From contig DATBOO010000025.1 of the NCBI GenBank assembly GCA_036553725.1, positions 1 to 16,745 of the forward strand: a stretch of 16,745 nucleotides of DNA, given 5' to 3'. A program made the position numbers and the translations under genes. A model generated the notes under the pieces. The model had not been told where the DNA came from and ran no database searches. It worked only from the letters and a program-made list of their open reading frames with translations. The stretch's first letter is position 1. Each line of letters starts with the position of its first letter. Positions 1 through 8,069 of the stretch are shown here, one piece after another. This DNA comes from Bog-756 sp036553725 (GTDB taxonomy: Bacteria; Actinomycetota; Acidimicrobiia; Acidimicrobiales; RAAP-2).

Positions 1-583
1 CCCCGTCGGCGGGGTCGGGGAACACGTCGTGGATGGCCAGCCAGCCGTCCTCTGACACCTTCGGCGCCCATCCCCGGTAGTCGGCCCAGGCCGGATCCGC
101 ACCGTGGCCCCCGTCGATGAAGCAGAAGGCCACCGGCGTCGACCAGTGGGCGGACACCGTCGGCGAGTCGCCCACCACGCCCACCACCGAGGGCTCGAGC
201 CGGGCGCGGCCGATGGTGCTCCGCCAGTGGGGGAGGGTATCGATCCGCCCGCTGGCGGGGTCGACCAGCGACGGGTCGTGGTGCTCCCAGCCGGCCTGGT
301 TCTCCTCGGAGCCGTGGTGGTGGTCGAGACTGAACAGGACGGCCCCGGTCTCCTCGGCGGCGGCACCGAGGTAGACGGACGATTTGCCGCACCACGCACC
401 GATCTCCACGAAGGTGGCGGCCTCGAAGGAGGCACCGGCCCGAAGGGCGGCCAGATAGAGGGCCTCCCCCTCGTCCTCGGGCATGAACCCGGTGGCGGCC
501 CGCGCCAGGGCGAAGAGTTGCGCTCGGCGGTCGGCGCGCTCCGGCGGGTCGCCGGTCAGAGTGGGGGTGGGTTGGGCATCCAT
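1..583 (-). CDS. Class I SAM-dependent methyltransferase, 3' end cut off by the window
   Basis: The open frame runs from ATG at 583 to the window edge without a stop (194 codons seen). Residues 59-69 hold a glycine-rich SAM-binding motif I (VEIGAWCGKSS). An acidic post-motif-II region follows with LDHHHG at 86-91, then FIDGGH at 155-160 and IHDVF at 184-188. That order matches Methyltransf_24-like enzymes, which act on small molecules or sugars; the substrate cannot be read from the sequence. The gene diverges from a glycosyltransferase-methyltransferase fusion, so a shared role in surface glycan or glycolipid modification is plausible but inferred. The start has no good Shine-Dalgarno: the nearest GGGAGG is about 27 bases upstream. 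No in-frame ATG was seen between 583 and about 670, so ATG 583 is the best choice. Confidence 0.8.
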   Translation of the reverse strand, partial: MDAQPTPTLTGDPPERADRRAQLFALARAATGFMPEDEGEALYLAALRAGASFEAATFVEIGAWCGKSSVYLGAAAEETGAVLFSLDHHHGSEENQAGWEHHDPSLVDPASGRIDTLPHWRSTIGRARLEPSVVGVVGDSPTVSAHWSTPVAFCFIDGGHGADPAWADYRGWAPKVSEDGWLAIHDVFPDPADG

Positions 584-852
584 CGGCTCAAGCCTGTCAT
601 GGGCACCGCACCTCCCATGCCGGTGCCGGTCCTCGAGGGGAACTCCCTGGTCAGTGGGGGTAGGCGCATGATGGAAGGATCTGAATTGCCGATTTTCGGG
701 CGGGCTCCCGCCATGGGCGGCCAGCAGCACGGACAGCCGCCGACGGTCCCGGACCGACCGGGTGCCCGGGGGCACGCACCACGGATTCTTTCGCACTCCG
801 GAATTGCCGAATACGCTGTGGGAAGCATGAAACGGTCTCGGGGGGTCGCATC
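584..852. other. Divergent intergenic spacer with a repeated 10-mer and two short hairpins
   Basis: This 269-base spacer separates two divergent genes. The 10-mer GAATTGCCGA occurs twice in the same orientation, at 683-692 and 801-810. Two perfect 6-bp inverted repeats with 2-base loops are present: GGCGGG/CCCGCC at 699-712 and GTGCCC/GGGCAC at 762-775. A plausible -10 for the rightward gene is TACGCT at 812-817, about 35 bases before its GTG. No convincing gene or RNA was recognised. The repeat could be a regulator site, but two copies of a 10-mer are weak evidence. Confidence 0.4.
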
Positions 853-2283
853 GTGAGTTCGAGGGAGAACGCCCGGATAGGGATTCTCGTCGTGGCGTAC
901 AACGCCGCGGCCACGCTGGCCAAGGTCCTCGACCGGATCCCAGAGACGATCCGACCGGACATCGAAGAGGTGATCGTCAGCGACGACCACAGCCAGGACT
1001 CCACCTATCTTGTCGGGCTGGGCTACCAGCAGGTCTCCGACCTGCCGATCACGCTGATCCGGCAGCCCACCAACCTCGGGTACGGAGGCAATCAGAAGGC
1101 CGGGTACAACCTGGCCATCGAGCACGGCCTGGACGTCGTGGTGATGCTCCACGGTGACGGGCAGTACGCGCCCGAGTCGCTCCCCGAGATGGTCGCCCCG
1201 ATTCTCGACGGCGAGGCCGATGCCGTCTTCGGGTCCCGGATCATGATCAAAGGAGCGGCCCGCAAGGGGGGTATGCCCGCCTACAAGTACGTGGGCAACC
1301 GGATCCTGACCCGCTTCGAAAATGCCGCGTTGGGCACCAGCCTCTCGGAGTTCCACTCCGGCTATCGCGCCTACTCGGTCAGCGCGCTGAAGCAGATCCC
1401 GTTCGACCGCAACTCCGACGGCTTCAACTTCGACACCCAGATCATCATCCAGCTGCACGATGCCGGTATGCGCATCGGCGAGGTCCCCATCCCCACCTAC
1501 TACGGGGACGAGATCTGCTACGTGGACGGCCTGGGCTACGCCCGGGATGTGACCAGGGACGTGGTCGCCTACCGCCTGCAGAAGGCCGGCTTCGGGGACG
1601 GGAGCCGCGTCGCCCTCAACGAGGAGTACCAGCTCAAGCCCAGCGAGGACAGCTCGCACGGCCGGATCTCCGCTCTGCTGAGTTCGCGTTCGCCGAGCAA
1701 GATCCTCGACCTCGGCTGCTCGGGCGGACAGCTGGCCAAGCGGCTGCGGGGTATGGGCCACCACGTCACCGGGGTCGACGTGATCGAGATCCCCGGGGTC
1801 AGCGAGCGAACCGACTCGTTCTTCAAGGCGGACCTGAACGACGGCATCCCCTACGAAGCCGGGTCCGGCTTCGATATCGTGCTCGGGGCGGACGTGCTCG
1901 AGCACGTGGTCAACCCCGGGGCCCTCCTCACCCAGACCCGGGAGGTGTTGTCCCCGGACGGCGTGGCCATCTTCTGCGTCCCCAACATCGCCCACTGGTA
2001 CCCCCGGGCGCGTTCGACCGTGGGGATGTTCGACTACGACCAGCGGGGCATTCTGGATGCGACCCACCTGCGCTTCTTTACCCGTCGCAGCATTCGAAAG
2101 CTCATCGAGCGCCAGGGCTACGCCATCCGTCGGATCGAGCCGGTGGGCCTGCCTCTCGACGCCATGGGGCTCACCGGCACCAAGGCCCACGCCGTGCGCC
2201 TGTTCGACCATGTGATGTTGGCCCTCTGGCCCACGATGTTCGCCTACCAGTTCATCGTGGAGGCGACCCCCAACGGAGGGTGA
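853..2283 (+). CDS. Fused GT2 glycosyltransferase and class I SAM methyltransferase
   Basis: The product has 476 residues and two catalytic domains. Residues about 8-240 are a GT-A fold family 2 glycosyltransferase like dolichol- or polyprenyl-phosphate mannose synthase: VVAYNAA near 13-19, SDDHS at 43-47, and the metal/nucleotide site HGDGQY at 100-105. No membrane anchor follows this domain. Residues about 275-470 are a methyltransferase with motif I ILDLGCSGG at 284-292, ADVLEHV at 346-352 and the DATHLRFFT signature at 402-410, typical of methyltransferases in glycan loci. Such fusions are known in actinobacteria. The likely role is transfer of a sugar to a lipid carrier or acceptor, with methylation of the same or a related glycan; the acceptor is unknown. 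The start is GTG at 853 behind a G-run at 840-845. It converges with the cation-transporter gene, leaving 18 bases between stops. Confidence 0.9.
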   Translation: MSSRENARIGILVVAYNAAATLAKVLDRIPETIRPDIEEVIVSDDHSQDSTYLVGLGYQQVSDLPITLIRQPTNLGYGGNQKAGYNLAIEHGLDVVVMLHGDGQYAPESLPEMVAPILDGEADAVFGSRIMIKGAARKGGMPAYKYVGNRILTRFENAALGTSLSEFHSGYRAYSVSALKQIPFDRNSDGFNFDTQIIIQLHDAGMRIGEVPIPTYYGDEICYVDGLGYARDVTRDVVAYRLQKAGFGDGSRVALNEEYQLKPSEDSSHGRISALLSSRSPSKILDLGCSGGQLAKRLRGMGHHVTGVDVIEIPGVSERTDSFFKADLNDGIPYEAGSGFDIVLGADVLEHVVNPGALLTQTREVLSPDGVAIFCVPNIAHWYPRARSTVGMFDYDQRGILDATHLRFFTRRSIRKLIERQGYAIRRIEPVGLPLDAMGLTGTKAHAVRLFDHVMLALWPTMFAYQFIVEATPNGG

Positions 2284-2302
2284 CCGGGGCGGATCCCCAG
2301 GT
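2283..2302. terminator. Possible bidirectional terminator hairpin
   Basis: Between the convergent stop codons, ACCGGGG (2283-2289) can pair with CCCC(A)GGT (2295-2302), with one bulged A and a CGGAT loop. There is no U-run on either side, so this is only a candidate stem-loop. Confidence 0.3.
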
Positions 2303-2889
2303 CAGCCACGGACCAGGGTGACCAGGGAGTAGACGGCGAAGCCGGCCAGCATCACGCCGCCGACCTTCCGGATCACCGCCAGGGGCAGCACCCGGAGCAG
2401 CGCCTTGCCCCCGAATGCGCCCAGGGCGGCCACGCTGGCCAGGCCGGCGAAGGCCCCGACGAAGACGGCCAGCGGCTGGTGGTACTTGGCGGCCAGGTTG
2501 GCGGTGAGGATCTGGGTCAGGTCGCCGAACTCGCCGACGAAGATGACCACGAAGGCCAGGGCCGCCGTCTTGAGCCCCTTGCGGGCGGCGTCGGCCTCCT
2601 CCTCCCCCTCTTCCTCCACTTCCCCTTCGGGGACCAGCAGCAGGTACAGGGCCCCCGCCGCGAAGAGCACCGCCGTCACCGCCTCGACCCAGCGGTGGGG
2701 GAGCAGCTGCAGCAGGCGGCCCACCGCCACGGCCAGGGCGGCGTGCACGCCGAAGGCCAGGGTGGCGCCCAGCCAGACCAGGACCGGACGGTACCGGCTG
2801 CCCATGATCAGTGTGGCGATCATCGTCTTGTCCGGCAGTTCCGCCACGAAGATGATGACGAAGACGGTCAGGACGATGTCCAGGTGCAC
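2302..2889 (-). CDS. GDT1/TMEM165 (UPF0016) family cation transporter
   Basis: This is a hydrophobic protein of about 195 residues with two repeated halves of three membrane segments. Each half carries the family's acidic motif: ELPDKT at residues 17-22 and EFGDLTQ at 120-126 (counted from GTG 2889). Both are variants of the E-x-G-D-K/R-T/S signature that lines the ion path. A strongly acidic, charged loop (about 88-100) separates the halves, as expected for this family. Members exchange Mn2+ or Ca2+ for protons across the cytoplasmic membrane; the ion used here is not determinable. An alternative start is GTG 2895, two codons earlier. GTG 2889 is preferred because a TAACAT box sits exactly six bases before it, and family members usually begin close to this point. 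It lies downstream of pepN on the same strand but appears to have its own promoter. Confidence 0.85.
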   Translation of the reverse strand: MHLDIVLTVFVIIFVAELPDKTMIATLIMGSRYRPVLVWLGATLAFGVHAALAVAVGRLLQLLPHRWVEAVTAVLFAAGALYLLLVPEGEVEEEGEEEADAARKGLKTAALAFVVIFVGEFGDLTQILTANLAAKYHQPLAVFVGAFAGLASVAALGAFGGKALLRVLPLAVIRKVGGVMLAGFAVYSLVTLVRG

Positions 2890-2895
2890 GGCCAC

Positions 2896-2901
2896 ATGTT
2901 A
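2896..2901 (-). promoter_or_regulatory. -10 box TAACAT for a leaderless GDT1-family transcript
   Basis: On the minus strand TAACAT is followed by six bases and then GTG at 2889, the spacing expected if transcription begins at the start codon. It decides the start codon of the transporter gene. No clear Shine-Dalgarno is present. Confidence 0.5.
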
Positions 2902-2940
2902 CGGAGCAACGGTCGGCTGGCCGCCGCGTGGTGCGCCGGC

Positions 2941-5553
2941 CTACCCCGGGGGCAGCCCGAGCGCCTCGACCAGTGTCGTGGCCAACCCGGCGCCGTTCCG
3001 CTCGCCGAAGGCCACGTTGACGGCAAGACGCTCGAGGATCTGCTCCACCGTCTTGCCGCCGGCCGGAAGGGGATGGGCTTCGATGAAGCGGGTCACCTGG
3101 TCGGCCAGCCCGGGTGGATCGCACAGGCCCCGTACGCCGTCCAGCATCCGGGGCAGGATGTTGGAGGGGAATTTGTCGACCAGGGTGTCCCACTCCTCGG
3201 TGACCCGCTGCCAGGCGGCCGGCCCGGTGATCCGGTTGGCCACCAGTGACTGGAGCACGAACGGCGCGTTCTGGGTGCGCACCTCGGACATGGCCAGGTC
3301 GAAGGTCCGGGTGGCCAGGTCGAGGTCGTTGAAGGAGGCCAGCGCGTAGAGGTAGCGGTTCTCCTCCTGGGGGGTGGCCGGCGACCGGTAGTGGTCGAGG
3401 AACGTCTCGTACTGGTCAGCTCCACCGGTGGCGGCGACGATGTCCAAGATGGCGGACTCGGTGTCGGGGTGCAGCGCGGCGGACCGCGCCGCCGCAAACC
3501 GGCGGCCGGCCTCGGACCGGATGTCGGGGTCGGCCCCGATGGTGCCGAGGGAGCGCAGCACGGACGACCGTAAGGAGGGGGTGCGCTCGGCGTCGTCGTC
3601 CCGCGGGTCCCAGCCCAGGTCGGCGGCCAGCGTCCCGAGCAGGGTGCGGATGGCCCGGGCCAGCTCCGGGCGGTCGCCGTCGGGGATCACCCGGTCGAAC
3701 AGGCCGAGGGCGCCGAGCACCACCGACCAGACGCTCGGATCGGGCTCTGCCGAGTCGACCAGCGCCTGGGCCAGGCGCAGGACGTCGGACAGGGGCGCCC
3801 GGCCGGAGAGGGCGGCGGCCCAGGCATCCGACACCAGGTTGTACCGCTCCAGGGGATCGAGGTCGGACAGCCGGCCGGCCAGCTGTCCGACCATTGAGGT
3901 GGGGTAGGCCACCCGGTAGTAGCCGGAGCCGCCGGCATTGACCACCCGGACCTCGGCCCCGCCGGTGCCGTCGGGCCGGACGCCGCCACCGGTGAGCAGG
4001 ATCGGCTGCGGGTCCACCCCGTCCCCCTCGAGCGATCGGGTCAGCACCGGCACCTGCCACTCCGAGCCGATGGCGCCACCGGGCCGCCCACGGTAGGAGA
4101 AGGGATCCTGGGTGAGGGATCCGTCGTCGCCCACCCGGACCAGGGGATAGCCGCCCTGGTTGATCCAGGTGTCCATGATGGTGCGCACCGCCCGGCCGCT
4201 GGAGCGCTCCAGCGCATCCCACAGGTCGGACGTCTCGGTGTTGGCGTGGCGATGGGTGGTGAGGTAGTCGTTGATGCCCTCGCGGAAGACGTCGGGACCG
4301 ACGAACTGCTCGAGCATGCGGAGCACGCTTCCGCCCTTCTGATAGGTGAGGACGTCGAACATGCCCTGGGCCTCCTCGGGGCGGCCCACCGGGAATTCGA
4401 CCGGCCGGGTGGAGTGCAGGCCGTCGACGGCCATGGCCGCCTCCCGCTCGACGCCGAAGCTGACCCACCGCTGCCACTCGGGGCGGAAGGCGTCGACGGC
4501 CAGGATCTCCATGAAGGTGGCGAACGCCTCGTTCAGCCAGATCCCGTTCCACCACTTCATCGTGACCAGGTCGCCGAACCACATGTGGGCGATTTCGTGG
4601 CAGATGACGTCGGCCACCCGCTCGAGCTCCACCCGGGACGCCTGGGCCGGGTCGACCAGGAGGACCGACTCGCGGAAGGTCACGCAGCCCAGGTTCTCCA
4701 TGGCCCCGAAGGCGAAGTCGGGGATGGCCACCAGGTCGAGCTTGTCGGCCGGGTACGGGAGGCCGAAGTAGTCGGTGAAGAAGGTGAGGGCGTGGGCCCC
4801 GACAGCCAGGGCGAACGGGGTCAGGACGCCCTTGCCCGGCGCATGCACGATGCGCAGGGGGACGCCGTCGACGTCGACGGGGTCGGTGGCTTCCAGCGGG
4901 CCGACGATGAAGGCCACCAGGTAGGTCGACATCACCATGGTCGGCGCGAACTGCACCCGCCGCTTGCCGCCAGGCATCTCGGACTCCTCGACCACCGGGC
5001 CGTTGGAGTAGGCGGCCAGACCCTCGTCGACCACCAGGGTGACCTCGAAGGTCGCCTTCAGGTCGGGCTCGTCCCAGCAGGGGAAGGCCCGTCGGGCGTC
5101 GGTGGACTCCATCTGGGTGGTGGCGATGGTGTGCTCGACGCCGGCGTCGTCGGTGAAAGTGGAACGGTAGAAGCCGTGGAGCTTGTCATTGAGCACACCG
5201 GTGAAGGCCAGGTGCAGCGTGGCTGGCCCTGGCTGGAGCGTCTCGGCGAAGGTCAGCGTGGCCCGTTCCTCGTCCGGATCCAGGGCGATGGCCGTCGGGG
5301 CCAGGGCGTACCCGGCGTCGGCGTCGGCGTCGTTGAGCTCGGCGAAGTTGATCTCGAGCTCGGCGGCGTTCAGCGTGATCGAAGCCGTGGGCTGCTCGAC
5401 GACCAGGTCGATCTCGACGTCGCCGGCGAAGGTGGCCGCCCCGAGGTCGGGGGTGAGCACCAGCCGATAGGCGTGGGGTCGGACCGATGTGGGCAGCCGG
5501 TAGGCGGGGCTGTCGTCGGTGGCGGATCTGGCGTCGGTGGTCGGTGCGCTCAT
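2941..5553 (-). CDS. pepN: Aminopeptidase N (M1 family zinc metallopeptidase)
   Basis: The product has 870 residues, close to actinobacterial PepN length. From ATG 5553: PCWDEP at 158-163, the GAMEN exopeptidase motif at 283-287, the zinc site HEIAH at 319-323 with the third ligand Glu at 342 in NEAF, and TYQKG at 403-407 carrying the catalytic Tyr. A long helical ERAP1_C-like domain fills the last 350 or so residues. The enzyme removes N-terminal residues from peptides in the cytoplasm; no signal peptide is seen. The frame stays open upstream to ATG 5601, but that would overlap the divergent kinase gene. ATG 5553 has a -10 box (TAGCCT) seven bases upstream and starts a typical polar N-terminus, so it is preferred. 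All key catalytic residues are present. Confidence 0.95.
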   Translation of the reverse strand: MSAPTTDARSATDDSPAYRLPTSVRPHAYRLVLTPDLGAATFAGDVEIDLVVEQPTASITLNAAELEINFAELNDADADAGYALAPTAIALDPDEERATLTFAETLQPGPATLHLAFTGVLNDKLHGFYRSTFTDDAGVEHTIATTQMESTDARRAFPCWDEPDLKATFEVTLVVDEGLAAYSNGPVVEESEMPGGKRRVQFAPTMVMSTYLVAFIVGPLEATDPVDVDGVPLRIVHAPGKGVLTPFALAVGAHALTFFTDYFGLPYPADKLDLVAIPDFAFGAMENLGCVTFRESVLLVDPAQASRVELERVADVICHEIAHMWFGDLVTMKWWNGIWLNEAFATFMEILAVDAFRPEWQRWVSFGVEREAAMAVDGLHSTRPVEFPVGRPEEAQGMFDVLTYQKGGSVLRMLEQFVGPDVFREGINDYLTTHRHANTETSDLWDALERSSGRAVRTIMDTWINQGGYPLVRVGDDGSLTQDPFSYRGRPGGAIGSEWQVPVLTRSLEGDGVDPQPILLTGGGVRPDGTGGAEVRVVNAGGSGYYRVAYPTSMVGQLAGRLSDLDPLERYNLVSDAWAAALSGRAPLSDVLRLAQALVDSAEPDPSVWSVVLGALGLFDRVIPDGDRPELARAIRTLLGTLAADLGWDPRDDDAERTPSLRSSVLRSLGTIGADPDIRSEAGRRFAAARSAALHPDTESAILDIVAATGGADQYETFLDHYRSPATPQEENRYLYALASFNDLDLATRTFDLAMSEVRTQNAPFVLQSLVANRITGPAAWQRVTEEWDTLVDKFPSNILPRMLDGVRGLCDPPGLADQVTRFIEAHPLPAGGKTVEQILERLAVNVAFGERNGAGLATTLVEALGLPPG

Positions 5554-5560
5554 GTGGGGC

Positions 5561-5570
5561 AGGCTACCGT
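5561..5570. promoter_or_regulatory. Shared bidirectional promoter core AGGCTACCGT (pepN / pfkB)
   Basis: Only 23 bases separate the divergent start codons. On the minus strand TAGCCT (5566-5561) lies seven bases before pepN ATG 5553. On the plus strand TACCGT (5565-5570) lies six bases before the kinase GTG 5577. The two -10 boxes overlap at the central TA. Both transcripts would be leaderless or nearly so. The same 10-mer recurs at 8686-8695 between another divergent pair. Confidence 0.65.
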
Positions 5571-5576
5571 CGGTCC

Positions 5577-6656
5577 GTGCAGACAGACCCCCAATCCCCA
5601 CATTCGTCCCGAGGATCCGATCCGGGAACGGCTCCGGCCGCCGGTGGCCGCGCCCTCGACGTGGTGGCCATCGGCAACGCGTTGGTCGATGTGCTCGCCT
5701 CGGCCAAGGACGAGGATCTGGCGGCCCTCGATCTGGTCAAGGGGACGATGGCCCTCGTCGACCAGGCCCGCTCGGAGTCCATCTACGCCGCCATGGGGCC
5801 GGCGACCGAGGCGTCCGGCGGTGCCGCGGCCAACACCTCGGCCGGGGTCGCCGCCCTCGGGGGTCGTGCCGCCTTCCTCGGGCGGGTGGCCGACGACGGA
5901 TTCGGCCGCGCCTTCACCCACGACATCCGGTCGATCGGCGTGGCCTTCGATCCGACGCCGGCGCCGGCCATCCCGGGTCAGGCGGTCACCGGCCATTGCC
6001 TGGTGCTGGTGACCGGCGATGCCGAGCGCACCATGGCCACCCATCTCGGCGTGGCCTCCGACTTCGGGGCGGTGGACCTCCACGACGGCCACCTCTCGTC
6101 CACCCAGGTCGTCTACCTCGAGGGCTACCTGTGGGAGCAGCCGTCGGCCAAGGCGGCCATGCGCGAAGCCATCGAGGTGGCCCATCGGAATGACGCGGCG
6201 GTGGCGCTCACCCTCTCCGATCCCTTTTGCGTCGAACACCACCGGGATGAGTTCCTGGAGCTACTCCGGGGCGATCTCGAGATGATCTTCGCCAACGAAG
6301 AGGAGATCGTGATGTTGTTCGGTGCCTCCGACTTCGACGCCGCCGTAGACGCGGTGGCCGAGACCGGTGTGCTGGCCGCACTGACCCGGAGCGCCGCCGG
6401 CTGCGTCGTGGTCTCCCCGTCGGGAGCCGTCGAGGTCCCGGCGTCCCCCGTCGACCGGGTGGTCGACACCACCGGCGCCGGCGACCTCTTCGCCGCCGGT
6501 TTCCTCTACGGGATCACCAACGGATTGGCCCCCGAGGAATCGGCCCGCCTGGGTGCGGTGTGCGCGGCCGAAGTGATCTCCCACGTCGGGGCCCGGCCCC
6601 AGGCCGACCTGCGGGCGCTGGGGGTTCAAGCGGGTTTGTTGTCTGACGTGGTCTAG
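5577..6656 (+). CDS. PfkB-family kinase, adenosine-kinase-like
   Basis: From GTG 5577 the product has 359 residues. The N-terminal substrate-binding signature is at 81-110 (GGAAANTSAG, then the FLGRVADDGFG region). The PfkB C-terminal signature DTTGAGD is at 297-303, with the catalytic base Asp303. The segment GDAERTMATHLG (147-158) resembles adenosine kinases in this family. It should phosphorylate a sugar or nucleoside with ATP in the cytoplasm; adenosine is the best guess but ribokinase-like substrates are possible. The first 22 or so residues are polar and low in predicted structure. GTG 5577 is chosen over a longer frame because TACCGT lies exactly six bases upstream and a longer frame would overlap pepN. 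It appears monocistronic. Confidence 0.85.
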   Translation: MQTDPQSPHSSRGSDPGTAPAAGGRALDVVAIGNALVDVLASAKDEDLAALDLVKGTMALVDQARSESIYAAMGPATEASGGAAANTSAGVAALGGRAAFLGRVADDGFGRAFTHDIRSIGVAFDPTPAPAIPGQAVTGHCLVLVTGDAERTMATHLGVASDFGAVDLHDGHLSSTQVVYLEGYLWEQPSAKAAMREAIEVAHRNDAAVALTLSDPFCVEHHRDEFLELLRGDLEMIFANEEEIVMLFGASDFDAAVDAVAETGVLAALTRSAAGCVVVSPSGAVEVPASPVDRVVDTTGAGDLFAAGFLYGITNGLAPEESARLGAVCAAEVISHVGARPQADLRALGVQAGLLSDVV

Positions 6657-6736
6657 TCTGGCTCTGCGGCCGCAGTCGACGAGCGTGAAGCGAGTCACGT
6701 TCTCAGCTGGCGATGCCTGGAATGTAGGGGGTTTCC

Positions 6737-7963
6737 ATGCGGCTATTCCCGAATGAGCAGGTCGATCCGGGTGGGCACCCGGTAGGGAAGCAATCCAGAT
6801 TCGGCGACCGTCGTCCGGGATCGGCGTGCCGTCTGATCGCCGGCTGTCTCCCGGTCGCCCTGTTCCTGACCACTGTCACGACGATCGGGTCCGACCCAAC
6901 TACGGCCGCGGCCGCCACACCGATGAACGGTTGCACCGTCGTCATCCATCCCACAGCCAAGACCTTCACAGACTGCCCGGGAGCCGACCTGGCCGGCACC
7001 GACCTGTCAGGCGCCAACCTTTCCTTCGCGAATTTCACCGGAGCGAACCTCGCGGGAGCGAATCTGTCCTCTGCTGTACTGAGGAACGCCGATCTGTCCA
7101 ATGCGTCTCTGTCGGTGTGCGCCTTTCTGATGCCACCGATCGGCGGATTCACGTGCCAGATTGCCAATCTCACCGGAGCCGATCTCCGTTCCACCAATCT
7201 CACCGGGTCAAGGCTGGCGGGGGTCGGCCTTTCCTCCGATGATTTGAGGCACGCCAATCTGTCGAGTGCGTCGCTGGTTTCGGACTGTCTGCCGCCCGCC
7301 ATCCATCTCCCAGAATGCGTCGTCGCCAATTTGAGCGGCGCCCGGCTGACCGGTGCCAACCTGACCAATGCCGTGACCTCCTCGTGCGGCACCATCAACT
7401 TCGGGGATGGCATCGGCGACGTGTCCTTCTGCGGTGGGGTGTCGATGGCGAATGCCAACCTGTCCGGCGCCGATCTGACCGGGGACGACCTGTCCTGGGC
7501 GGTGTTGTCCAACGACAAGTTGACCGGGGTTGGGTTGACAGGTGTGCTCTTCAGCGAGTGTGCGCCGTCGAAACCGGACATCCCCGCCTGCAGTGCGGCC
7601 GACTTTGCCGGCGCCAGACTCACCGGCATGGATCTCTCCGGCCGGCAGATGGAAGGCGTCCAGTTCAACGGCGCCAACCTGTCCGGGTCCAACTTGTCCA
7701 ACACCCACTTCGGTCCTCTGCAGTCGATCCCCGGAATCGGGGGCATCCCCGCCAACCTGAGCGGAGCGAACCTGAGACTGGTTGATCTGCAAGGCGCAGA
7801 TCTGACCGGTGCCTCGCTCTCCGGTGCCCGTCTGGCCGCAACCGACCTGGCTGGCGCCACCTTGAGCGGCGTGACGTCCGGCGGGATCACCGGAAGGCCA
7901 TCCGCCCTTCCCTCGGGATGGCTTCTCGTCAAGGGATTTCTGGTTGGACCCCCGTCGGCCTGA
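6737..7963 (+). CDS. Secreted pentapeptide-repeat protein with cysteine-paired loops
   Basis: The product has 408 residues. A basic N-terminus (1-32) precedes a hydrophobic segment at about 32-51 and an alanine-rich stretch ending near 61, consistent with a signal peptide or anchor with a long n-region. From about 81 to 380 there are tandem A(N/D)LSG-type pentapeptide repeats, which fold as a right-handed square beta-helix. Loops interrupt the repeats, each with a cysteine pair: C66/C80, C128/C140, C184/C194, C217/C232, C275/C285. A sixth loop (about 325-339) lacks cysteine. The tail GGITGRPSALPSGWLLVKG (382-400) resembles a recurring C-terminal motif in actinobacterial pentapeptide proteins. 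The function is unknown; surface display or adhesion is a guess. The start is ATG 6737 with a GGGGG run about five bases upstream. The following unknown gene converges with it. Confidence 0.85.
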   Translation: MRLFPNEQVDPGGHPVGKQSRFGDRRPGSACRLIAGCLPVALFLTTVTTIGSDPTTAAAATPMNGCTVVIHPTAKTFTDCPGADLAGTDLSGANLSFANFTGANLAGANLSSAVLRNADLSNASLSVCAFLMPPIGGFTCQIANLTGADLRSTNLTGSRLAGVGLSSDDLRHANLSSASLVSDCLPPAIHLPECVVANLSGARLTGANLTNAVTSSCGTINFGDGIGDVSFCGGVSMANANLSGADLTGDDLSWAVLSNDKLTGVGLTGVLFSECAPSKPDIPACSAADFAGARLTGMDLSGRQMEGVQFNGANLSGSNLSNTHFGPLQSIPGIGGIPANLSGANLRLVDLQGADLTGASLSGARLAATDLAGATLSGVTSGGITGRPSALPSGWLLVKGFLVGPPSA

Positions 7964-8069
7964 GCGGTGCCATCAGGGCGGGCACTCTCCGCCGTGACGG
8001 GACGACCGGGAGGTGAGACCTGGAGCTGTGGGCCGGTCACACGGGTGACACAGGTGAGCCGGGCCTAGG

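Noticed and set aside
556..600. A 14-codon frame from ATG 600 with GGGAGG at good spacing, overlapping the partial methyltransferase start
   Set aside because: It could be a leader peptide coupled to the methyltransferase, but nothing in its sequence supports a function and one Shine-Dalgarno match in GC-rich DNA is weak.
556..2211. A 551-codon open frame antisense to the glycosyltransferase-methyltransferase gene
   Set aside because: Long antisense frames are common in GC-rich DNA. Its translation is compositionally biased and has no recognisable domain, whereas the plus strand encodes two complete catalytic domains.
4246..6012. A 588-codon plus-strand frame opposite pepN
   Set aside because: It is a shadow of pepN and of the start of pfkB, with Gly/Val/Asp/His-rich sequence and no domain.
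6703..8040. A 445-codon minus-strand frame opposite the pentapeptide gene
   Set aside because: It looks repetitive only because it mirrors the pentapeptide codons. It has no independent motif or start signal.
7964..8069. GTCAC/GTGAC hairpin near 8036-8049 as a terminator between convergent genes
   Set aside because: The stem is only five pairs with no U-run, so it is not distinguishable from chance.
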